A DNA stretch of 64,000 nt, from contig OZ025212.1 in the NCBI GenBank assembly GCA_964019055.1, positions 10,879,391 to 10,943,390 on the forward strand, read 5' to 3'. This stretch comes from Anthopleura xanthogrammica. Taxonomy: Eukaryota > Cnidaria > Anthozoa > Actiniaria > Actiniidae. The notes below the pieces were generated by a model. That model did not search any database. It saw only the letters and a program-made list of their open reading frames with translations, and was not told where the DNA came from. Positions 1-12,100 of this stretch are shown here, in pieces. Position 1 is the stretch's first letter, and each line of letters opens with the position of its first letter. The position numbers and the translations under genes are program-made.

Positions 1-3000
1 TTGAAGACTTGGCCACAAGGACACAGAGCCAAGCCTAACTCGCCAGTTACGTGGGTAAAAATTGAGTTAAAGGAGAGTATGATTATCACTGGTATTGCGA
101 CTCAAGGCTATGGGGATTCCAAAGTTGGAGAATGGATAAAGGACTATATGCTACTATACTCGACTGGAAAAGATTATTTGTACTTTAAAGATCAGAATGG
201 CCGTACAAAGGTAAGAAACTTTAACGCAGTAGGAAGTTATTTAATTTTTTTTTACTTAGAAGGTATCCGATAGTATGTTTAATTTTATGTATTATATGTG
301 GTTATATCTTCATCTACTTCAAGAATGTACTATACAACACATATGTCGAAAACTACACTAGTGTACTGATTTTCTTACGTACATTTATACATATCCAAAG
401 CTGCGATATGTGTAAACTTGCTGATAAAAAAATATTCGATAGAATGGCCAGAATAAATCGTCAATGAATAGGACAAAATTCCGTGGAAAGAATTTTCGTT
501 CCAACATTGATATTAAGGGACTGGTTTTAATGGGAGGGACTTGTTGTGAAATATACATTGTGGAGAGACAGTTGAAAGCTTGAAACTAAAGAAAAACCTT
601 TGAAAGTAAATTATTTTGTTAATTATTTGGTAAGCCGGAAATGAATAATATTGCTTACACGATTCTTTACAACTAAAAGCAACAAGGGGTACAGGTGCCA
701 CATTACTACAATTTTGGCAGAATTACAATATAACTATAAAGCTCATAATTTTTATTTACTACGGAAGTGTGGCTTTTCATTGTAACGATAACAATCGAGT
801 TGATGTTAAATGTTCAAGATTGTCCATTACCTAAGCATTTATCACCTCAATCAACTGATTATTTGTTTCAAAATGTGTACGCTCTTTTTGATTGTATAAT
901 TTTTGGTTAATTTATGGGTTTTTATAAAACGAGTTTAAGCTAAAATCTCGGCGTAGATTTCCTTTCTGCGTGTCAACAAATGGGTAGCCTGAGGTGGCAT
1001 TTCCAACCAATGAATACTTGAATACAATCTGTGATTGTGGCTAAGACATATAGTGAACTTTGAAGCTATCCATTTAGTGTAATAGTGTAGTAGAAAATGG
1101 AGGTTTTGCCCTAGCCAAAACACTCACAGGCTTCGCAGTGGGAAATCAGTGACGTATATTAGATTCATTGAACTTGAAAAAGTGAATATTTTTCTCATGT
1201 CTGAGCTGGTACTAACGTTCGGTGCTCATATTTTCGAATCTACTTTTTTTTTTTTTTATCCGGAAGTACCACTGCTTTTGCCTCGTGAATAAATGTTTTC
1301 CGAAAAGCTTACCAACAAACGCCTGCAGGTTGGGCACTTTAATTATTAATAACTGGGGAAAATAAGATTGGTTTTAAGGGAATGACTTCCAGCCAACACT
1401 TATTAGCTTTTATCAGACACTAGATCTTTTTTTTTTGACGAAATGAGTATCCAGATAATCTTATAATTTACTTGATATCATTGCATTTTTCATTATGAGA
1501 GCCATGTTGTATAACAACCACCGACAAATGAAATGATATTATGAGACAACACTAGAATGTTCGATGCTCCAAAACTCAAATTTTGTTGGGTCATGCTATG
1601 TCCTTGGCATTGGAATGAAGAATTATCGATCTGAATAAGTCGTGCAATCAGATATCAGCAAGAGAGAAAAACGAAAAGTTAATACAATGCAGTCAGTAGG
1701 TTCAGTTGTCCACTGTGGTGATCAATAGCTATACTGAGTCAAAGACCCCAATTCTTGGCCCAATAACCGCTTGACATTTTTGACTTTTTATTTTCACATT
1801 TTCACTTTAGAAGTTTAATTTTAAATAAAATGAAATAGTAGGCAAACAAAATTGGACTAAAGCTAGAAATATTAAAAATATCCACCACAAATGAACTGCT
1901 AACGTTGGAAATGAAATTCAATTATAGTGAATAACGAGAAATAAATTGCTCCGTAAATATGAGTGTGAACATCATTATATGAATGTATGTGTCTATACTC
2001 ACAAAGAAGCAGGGAAAGTTCTACTTTGATACAACATGTGTCTATAGTTTTCGAGAACAGAAAGTAGGCAAAGAAATGACAAATATACTGAACGCAGTTC
2101 TGGTTATTTTGTTTCAGTTTAATTCAGTATATATACTGTCATATTTAAAAATTGACTTCGGAAAAAAATTCTTCATACTCTTTAAAGAAGAGAAGCACTC
2201 GTTATCGACCTTAAATGACGATCGTTATCAATCATAACGTTAACTAGGCCTTAATCCGCCCATGAACAAAACACTACTCCTTTCAAGACAAAATTACAAT
2301 TGATTTACAACTTGATTATTACTGGCGTATATAAAGAAGTTTATGTAATCGACGAAGATAATGACAAATAACTACGGATAATGAGTGTCTAATTTGCGGG
2401 ACTTCAGTTATTAGTATCTGCAACGACAAACATGATTTAACTGCATGTTTGCTGCCACCTCTGTTTTTGCGGTTATCAAATAACTTCTATATATCTTGAG
2501 AGATTAAAATTCAATATATTTTTTTTCAGTATATCACTACTTAACGTCACTAAAAATTAAACCGAAAAATAGCTTGTTTAGATAACTCCCTTCCTGCCTT
2601 CCTGCCTTCCTGCCTTCCTGCCTCTATGTGTAATGATAAAGTATATGCTTTGCTTGTTTATGTCAGTATCCAGTATATTGCTTGTTTAATTATTCTTAAG
2701 ATAAAAAGCTAAAAGCTAGTGAAATTTGGTTTATGACATTCACGTGCTTCCTGGGCCCGGTTGTACGAAGAGTGGATAGCGCTATCCGATGGATAAGTCT
2801 TAACCAGTGGATAAATTTATTGGATAACAGCATCGACTTATCCACTGGATAAGGATTTATCCATCGGATAGCGCTATCCACCCTTCGTACAACTGGGCTC
2901 TGAAGATTAATCATACTAATTCCCACCTTTAAGACATTGGTAAATGTTTGCTGTTTTCCCCTATTTTAGACATTTGCAGGAAATACAAACTGGAATTCGA

Positions 3001-3111
3001 TTAGACGTAACGAGGTGCCGATCCCAGCGATCGTAAAGAGTGTTATGCTAATGTCCTCAGATCATCACACTAATTTTGCATTAAGAATGGAGCTGTATGG
3101 ATGTAAACCAG
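1..3111 (+). CDS. Gene A exons 1-2: C-terminal part of F5/8 type C (discoidin) domain
   Basis: Exon 1 (1-210, phase 0 at its end, donor GTAAGA at 211) reads WVKIELKESMIITGIATQGY, then EWIKDYMLLYS. This is the usual discoidin core of a buried strand pair and a GIATQG turn. Exon 2 (2970-3111, acceptor CTATTTTAG) gives FAGNTNWN and ends LRMELYGCKPG, the typical closing motif with the C-terminal disulfide cysteine. The matching N-terminal cysteine lies outside the window. The paralogous domain at 41574-42725 aligns along its whole length. F5/8C domains bind carbohydrate or phospholipid on cell surfaces; the ligand cannot be predicted here. The start of the window is not a true gene start. Confidence 0.85.
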
Positions 3112-6100
3112 GTAATACACTTCTCTATATATGATATTAACAGTTATTTAACGTTTTTCTTTTCAGCTAACGAACAATATGTTTCATTCCGTTTAACTCT
3201 TTTTACATTTCAACAGATTATTACTTCATGGTGTCACTAATGATACTTGACACTTATTTTACTACAAATTATCTGAATCCAAATGATACCACATATGGTA
3301 CCATGAAAGAGGACACAGAAGCGGAGGTAAAGCCTGAAATAAAAATGCATTACTCTAAATCCCGGGGGGTACTCCCTATAATGGTCTATACGGGGATGCT
3401 CCGCCCGAAAGGGGTACTTTTTTCAGGCCCCACGTATAGCAAAGGGGTGGAAATTTGGGAGTTTTGGTAAAAAAAAGGGGTAGCTTTTCTTCAAAGTTAT
3501 ATGAAAGGGGTACCTTTTTAGGCAGAAAGGTATATAAAAGGGGTACTGAAATTTGGTATAGGAAAGGGTAAGGGGTCGAGAGTCCGGGCGGAGCATCCCC
3601 GTATGAAACGACCCGAAGTACCCCCCCCCCTCCCCCCGGGCTCTAAATATCTTGCTTGCTTGAATATTCCCAATTAAGATTACGGCCAGAGTACGTAAGC
3701 CTAGATCATCTTAATCACTACATTGGCTATTTATTTACGTGACACTGGATTTTGCTTCTGGACATGTGTTTTAAACACTGATATTCATTTATAGCAGTTT
3801 ACGGTAATGAATAGGAATATAGTTTGTCAGTTTCACTTTTGAGGCTCCAATTGATATTCATTAATTTATTGTTAATTGGAAATGTTCTTTCATTTATTAT
3901 TATTATTATTTTTTTTTTGGTGTGTGTGGTTTTTTTTTTTTTTTTTTTAATGTTTATTTGTTTTGTTTTTGTTGTTATTTTTGTTTGTTTGTTTTTCACA
4001 AGTGGCTATACTTATCACCGACATTCGATTAATTAGACACTTTGATTAATAGTATTTAGCAGTGCAATGAAAATACTGCGCAAGGAAATATAGTCAACTT
4101 GTGCAACAAATGCACTGAAATTGATTACAATTTCTTTTCAAAGAAACTCAACGAGTTTATTAGAGTTGTGTGATTGCAGTTTTGATTGCGGGGTTGCAGT
4201 TTTCTAACATTAGTCATAAATATAGACAAATAATGATTGTTTTCACTGTGGTCTCAATTAGGTGAGCGACGCTTTCGTGGGTGTCCCAGGCTTCCTTGGA
4301 GCAAAACTTGAAAGATTTAGGTATGTACCATTACTGCCCACTGAGTATTATTACTCTTTCTAATTAGATTTATCTTGAAACTTCACGAACCCTTTCCATA
4401 AATCACCTGTAATAAGACAATAAAATATTGAGCTAAATGGGAGATATTTGCAGGTATATGTCATATATAAAACCTCCATATACAACTCACTTAATGGCTT
4501 TCACTTCCAAAACAAATATACGCTAACTGATACTGTTATAAACTTGTTGGATGCCTGAAAACCAAAACACAAGAACTCTTAACTTACTGCTTTTGGAGTT
4601 GTCAAAATGACATAAACATATAAATATTCCCAATGTCCCTTATCCACCCCCTCGGTGCACTCGAGTACAACGATGCACTCCAAACACTTATTTCAGTACT
4701 TTCTCTCAAGGGAATATTTTTTTACTATTATCATTATTAATATCTTTTTTCTTTGATTGACTGCGATTGAGGTTGAAATGGGTTTCTACCTTAACTGTCC
4801 TTCTTCTCTTTCTTTCTATCTCTTTGTGATTTTTAGTCCTGAGAAGTCCCAGTACTCTGAATTAAACCTTATGGCTGAAATAAAGATCGTCTGTATTGAG
4901 GCTAGCGTGCATTTTCTCACAACAAAACTCCAAAGTTCAATTCAACAGACCGAAGGACTGTTCCAGTCGTCGTCTATGAAAGTTCAGTATCCATGTAAGT
5001 AATTGGCTATTGTTTTATATGTACAACCCTGCTAGCATAGGCCCTGTTTTTTTTTCTATTTTCTCTGAGTCTCGTATCTTTACTGGCTTTGGTTCGTGTT
5101 GTCGATCGTTACGAAAGGAATCTGGATTCGGTTCTTTTCCATTTGAGCATGCGCCACGTTGTCATCCAAAAATAAAAATGTATGTTAGGCGCACGCATAA
5201 AATCATAAAGTGTTGTCTGTCAAAAATGAGCCCGCAAACATGTATGCGCATACATGACTTAATCAACTTGTTGGTCAGTAATGAAACCAAGCCCTTACTT
5301 GCCGTGTATTTTTAGACTCATCTTCGAACTATTTCTGCTTTCTTTCAGTGGACTTCTCTTGTCGGCCACCAGTGGTTAGAGTCAATCTGAGTAAAACTGA
5401 ATCAGAGGCTACCATCGTTTATTTAACAGAATCTATAACTTTGAAAGGCGAAGTTGAGCTACGATGTAATACAACTTCAAAGACATTATACACATGGGAA
5501 TTAGCTAGCGTAAGGATAGAGAACAATCAGCTCATATCACCCCTAACGTTTGGTATAGGATTGATCCAGGTCACAGAAAAAGCCCGCAATTGGGGCGTTG
5601 GATTAAAATACGTCAAGTTTACTACCTCAATGACAGGACAAGAAGGAACGGCATCATATGATTATGGATTTATCAATGTCACATTACCACCTTTGGTGGC
5701 AAATATCAAGGGACCTAATGAAGTTGTCAAGGGCACTGGCCCATTTGTACTTGATGCAAGAGATTCATTGGATCCAAGCGATCCATTTACTAAATATAAG
5801 GGAATAACATTCATTTGGCTATGTCGGAGAAGCGGCGAAAGTTTTACCAACGTAAACATGAGCGTCCCAGTCGACGTTATATCTGAGAAGAAGAAGAGGA
5901 ATAAAGGTGGCTGCTTTGGGTATGGTCCAGGAAGAATGAAGGAAACTGGACCTTTGCTACATGTGGAACCGGCATTTATGGCATCTAAGAAATCTTACGT
6001 ATTTCAAGTTATCATAACAAAGGATAACAGACAAACTAAACTCGAGCATCAGATGAGAGTGAACTCTTCTTTGTCTCTATCTTTAAGGTAATTGTGGTAT

Positions 6101-9100
6101 ATTTGTAATCCATGTGACGAGAATAGCAAAACCAAGAGCAAAAAAAAAAAAAAAGATTGTAGAACAAAATTGCTTGAATGCTCAACACTAGACAGATTCT
6201 TTACCAACAGCGCAATGCATCCGGCCGCTCAAAGCGTTCCGGAGGATGGATACTATTCTCCGGCCGACGGTTAGAAAGAAGAATACTTTCTCCCAGCTAG
6301 TACTGCTGACTGCGTCTGCTTAACTCAAGTAATCCAGATATTATAATCCATATTTGAATTCAAACTCCTTTACTTAACTTTTAATTGATTATTATTTTTT
6401 GTTTTTTGTTTTCTTAGATGCCTGGTAAATTGCGGTCGTAAAGTTAGCACCAACTTACGAACGACAGTCGAAACAGTATGCAAAGGTTTGACTTGCAAAG
6501 CAATGCAAAGTCACAACTGGGTCCTTTATATAAACATTGCATCACATAATGAGACTATTCCAAAATGGCAGCAAGTGGATGATCTGGAAGAAATAACTCT
6601 TACAGATTTGGATAGCCCTTCCATTGTTATCAAAGGCAGAATCAATGAGTATTTAAACGCGCTGGAAAACAATGCAGAGTACAAGTAAGATAGTTTGTAC
6701 GATCTCAATAAACATTACAACAAAATTGGAAGTATATTCGACCATTTTTTTGTTTTGTTTTTGTTTTATAGTGTAACGCGCCTAACCGTGGCCACCAAAT
6801 TATTTTTTTATAAGTTAGCCTATCAGCGAACGAGAATTTGTAAATTCTCACGTGTGGTCAAAGTCGTGTCAGCAAAGATTTTATTTATATTTGCAACAAA
6901 AAGGACTAAAAACATGCCAAGTCGAAATAATTGAACGAGTTTTCTTGTCAAAATTCGAACCTTTACCTCGGCGATATTGATTTTAGTGTCTTTGCTGACT
7001 AATATGCCTCATTTAACAACTTGTAAAAAAATAATTGGGCGGCCACGGTTAGGCGCGTCGTACTGTAAGAGTAGAAAAAAAAGTGGCTAGTGTGTTATTT
7101 CCGTATGTCAAAGTACTATTTGTTCAACAAACGATTGTTTTATCAGTAATAATATCCACAACTATCCGATATTAGTAAAATTCTACTACTATACTATTGC
7201 AAATCCTGCATTCTGATTGGCTAACGTACTCACTATCTATCAGCCGATAGATAGTGGGTAGAGAAAGCCGGACTTGTTTTGAAAAAATGGCGGCTTTTCC
7301 TTCGCGCTTTTGTAAAGTTTAGTTTAGTTTAGTATAGTATAGTTTAGTTGAGATTTTTACTAAAACAGTTAGAAGACTCACTCTCGATTTCTATCGGCTT
7401 TGATAGAAATCTCGAGTTCGTCTTCTAATTGTTAAATAGAGACATGTTAAAGGGCTAAACAAAACAAATTTCCTTATTTGGGAAATGAAATATCTTGTCA
7501 TGCAAAAGCATTGTATTGCTCCTGCCCTTAAACATGGATGCCGTGAGAGAAAAACTATATATATTAGTTGATTTCATCTCGATAAGAATTTGGTTAAACC
7601 TGCAAAATGTTAATTGATTTTTTTTTAATTATCAGATTAGTTGGAGAGATTTATTTGAAAGATGGCTCTGTTGAAAGAGAACACATTACTTTCATCACGA
7701 ACTCTCCTCCGACGGGAGGTTACTGCATGGCAGACATCGAGGAAGGAATCGCTGTTACAACTCAATTTACAGTTCAGTGTGATTTTTTTGAGGATGAGGA
7801 TTTACCAATGCAGTATGAATTCAGGTAATCAATATTTTTGTGTGCCTTGTTGATACTGATTCTCTTCTTTATTTTCAATTTTCCCTTCGATCTTTTGTTC
7901 CCCTATAAATTTTTGCGATTATCAGCTGTAACATTAATTTACACAAAACTGTAGTGTGAGGGAAGACGATAGCGGAATGTATATATTGCGTTTTTGGATT
8001 TTGACATCCAGATACACCAAATAGCAAAACCACTGTCCGGACGAAACATGCACTTTTCAGCGAATGATAAAATTAGGTATAACAAAAGTATTTGTATGCA
8101 TCCGATGATCGACTCAAAAGACAAATATTACCTTGCTTCTCAATGTGCAAGCAATCAAAACGGCTTACAATTGCAACCATTATTGTTGAAATACGACCCG
8201 CGAAGTGGAAGTTTGATGTCTCGTTTGCCTAGCATTTCGACGGCCGTCAATCAAAGAACTAAACTAGAAAAATTACATTTTTGAGAGAAATTATGAATAG
8301 GTTGAATTAACGATTTTAGACGATTAGAGGATAAAATCTTTGATTCAGTCCAAAATCTCCCTCAAAAATGTATTTTTTTCGGCCGTCAAATTGATGCTGG
8401 TTTGCAAACGCGTACGTGACATCAAACTTCGGGGGTCGCACTTCAACGATAATCAGTTGTAACAATTCTTTTCGATATGTCAATGGCGCTTAGTCGCTTT
8501 CTAGTAAGTTTATTTTTTTCTTTAACTTACTTTAATAGATATGTTCTCGCTTCGTTCTAGATATCACACCAACACAGGCATGGTTGTTATCGAAAAGACT
8601 ATGAATAATTACATAACAACTATGTTACCTCTTGGAGACCCTGTATCGGACTATACTGTTCCTATCGAGATTCTTGTTTCTGATTCTTATGGAGCTTCAA
8701 CAATGGACTTTACCTTTGTATTTGTAAGTAGCAGTAAGTAGTAGCAGGATCTCCACGTCTGTTTAGAATTCTCTCTAGTCCGTGTAGCTACAGCTTTGAA
8801 TACTCTTAAAACAGAGCACTGATGGAGAGAGAGGGGTAAAGTGCGCATCATCAGCTCCCTGGAAGACCAGCTATAAGCTGAAGGAACACTGACGTTAAAT
8901 AAGACCTTTACCTTTACCTTTTTTATCATCAACTAAAATGACATGTTAGAAATTGTTGAACTGATCATAAGTACATTTATTTCACAAGGTTAAACCAATG
9001 ATTGTGAAAGATGTTTCAAGTACACTCAAGTCGATGACAAGCGGTGCAGACAGTGTCATGGGTAATCTCCTGAAATCGGGAGATGTGAGCAAGGCTACCC

Positions 9101-12100
9101 AAATGGCATATGCAGTTCTTTCACTGGTTGATAAAAGCGAGGGAAACATAGAAGCTAAAGACAGAAAATCGGTAAGTCTTAAGGCCATGCCTGTAATTAT
9201 TGAATAACGATTTATTCCACACATGCAGAAACAACGAAACCAAGTTCAAAACTGACCAAGTCTGATACTAAATCGACAACCGTATCAACGTATCAATCAG
9301 ATAATTCTAAATGAGATGTCAAAGACGTGCATGAATAACAAATCAAAACGATTGCAACACAAACTTATGCAACAAATATATATTTAAAAAAAATAGCTGA
9401 TCTTACCTGCTTCAGTTACTGGAACGGTATTGATTACGCGATTAAATGGAACAATATTTTCAATTTCGTTTAAAACCACGTAAAAATAATATCATAATAG
9501 CAAAACCACCAGCAGAAAGAATCTTAACTTCCGTGTTTTTGTTACTTTATCCGGTCGCAATCTTCGTTGTATCGTGCGTTATAAGTGGTCAGCTCCAAAA
9601 TATCCATTCTTTCTTTTACTCACTTTCACAATCGTAGGTCGTGTATCACCATAAAAGGAAGATAACTAACTAATAATCGTGTTCGTACTAGGCTATTAAA
9701 AACGCAATCTGAAACAACCACGAGGGAAAAAAAGGGAAAGGCTGGTGGCGGTGGACAGCGAGCAAAACATGGCGTCCGACGCTCCAAACGACCTTGTGTT
9801 ATCGATGTTTCCCATTTCGGAAACGAGTAGTGGACTAGGGAGATTTTGGTCGCGCAAAGGCGTCGGGGATCGTTATAAAGAACAATTTTTCTTCTTATTA
9901 GTGTGATATAATCAACATGTAGGCCAATATTTTCACTAAACCATTAAGCCGAATCCAACTGCGATTTTTCGAATATGAAATTTCGTGATCACTTGATTAG
10001 CATTACGAAGCTTCTGTAGTTAACATCGCTCAAAGTTGAAAAGTCGATTTTACACAGCCGAGACATCCAGACGTATCCAAAAATTGGAAATTACACAGCG
10101 CAGCCGTCTGCCTTAAAGGAAATTGTTTGTCACTCTGCATGTATCACTCTATAAACAGTAGCTCTAATCAGTAATTCTATGTACTAACAATTGTTGCCTT
10201 ATTTGTCAATATGCTTTATAAGCAGCTCCCCCTCCTTTCCCTCTCTCTCTCTCTCTCCGCCTTCTGTTTCCTTCTTTGTTTGTTTTGTAGTTGATGTTGT
10301 TGTTTTTCTCCTTGTTTTTGTTATTCTATCCTTATTTCTATTTTTCCCACTATTTATTCTCTCCAACCTTTTTTACCTTTTCTTTGGTAACCACAGCAAG
10401 CTGGTTCTTTACTTTTCAATAACCTTATGTTTTCACTTATATACATGTATATTGTGGCTGTTGTTGTAATTTACAGTACACTGATGTCTAAACCATAATA
10501 TATTTGTTTTACTGGAGTATTAACCTTTCAGTCGAGATGACAAGTCCGTCGACACAAATCCGAAAAGAAAACAAATTCACAATGAAAACCTTAACAATTA
10601 TTTCTGTAGGTTGATATCGTTCGTACTCAATTACGCTCAAAGTTAAAGGTAACCAAGAGTAGTGTTAAAAACGTAAGTACAGCGCTCGGAAAAGCGTCCA
10701 TTTCAGAGGTCCAGTCATGGTAACATCAACACCATATCATGTAAACATGCTAAGACATAAGAATACATCCAAGAATCAAAGTCAATTTCCGATCACTTCA
10801 TGGAAGCTTTTCACTTCATTTCGACATAATTCCGTTATATATCGTGCACTAATGAAAACGATAAAGAGCGCATTGCACCGGAAATCAATCTCGATCACCT
10901 TATTATTCGTGGTTTTCTTCACTCAGTTTCATCGACTTCCAGCATTCGTCATCTTTTCTACTTTCGTCTTCAATTTCACTAAACTCCTTTCCATGGCATA
11001 AAGTTTCACCAAATCATAGCAGGGTTCATGCACCACTAAATATGCGACATGCGTATAATAATTTTAAACCTCCTCCTCCAATCTTCTTTTCTGCTGTGCT
11101 AACGTCTGAAGCTGCAGAGCATTTGCTCTAAATTTAAAACGCATTCTAAACACTGATAAGCTTATTTAGATTAAACTGTTTAAAACTTCCAGCTTAGTTT
11201 AACCGGCGTAGCCAGGCCAGACTCCGCAGGCTAAGCTTAGTCACATAATGTAAATTGAGCTTTGGACCCTTACAAAAACGAAGCTTTTCACATATAAAAA
11301 CGAAGATTATATTTCTGTAGTAAAGTTAAAAAGAATGGGCTTTACTTAAAGCATGCTTTCTGTTTAAATTAAAAAACACACAGTAAAAACGCTTATAATG
11401 TACATATAAACACCAACACCAACACCAACACCAACACCAACACCAACACCAACACCAACACCAACACCAACACCAACACCAACACCAACACCAACACCAA
11501 CACCAACACCAACACCAACACCAACACCAACACCAACACCAACACCAACACCAACACCAACACCAACACCAACACCAACACCAACACCAACACCAACACC
11601 AACACCAACACCAACACCAACACCAACACCAACACCAACACCAACACCAACACCAACACCAACACCAACACCAACACCAACACCAACACCAACACCAACA
11701 CCAACACCAACACCAACACCAACACCAACACCAACACCAACACCAACACCAACACCAACACCAACACCAACACCAACACCAACACCAACACCAACACCAA
11801 CACCAACACCAACACCAACACCAACACCAACACCAACACCAACACCAACACCAACACCAACACCAACACCAACACCAACACCAACACCAACACCAACACC
11901 AACACCAACACCAACACCAACACCAACACCAACACCAACACCAACACCAACACCAACACCAACACCAACACCAACACCAACACCAACACCAACACCAACA
12001 CCAACACCAACACCAACACCAACACCAACACCAACACCAACACCAACACCAACACCAACACCAACACCAACACCAACACCAACACCAACACCAACACCAA

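Noticed and set aside
3799..4036. Poly-Lys and poly-Phe open frames on opposite strands
   Set aside because: They arise from a T-rich low-complexity tract in an intron.
9771..9908. Short frame starting MASDAPNDLVLSMFPISE with a good-looking start context, in gene A intron 10
   Set aside because: It stops after about 45 codons without a recognisable domain. It may be a fragment of another sequence inserted in the intron.
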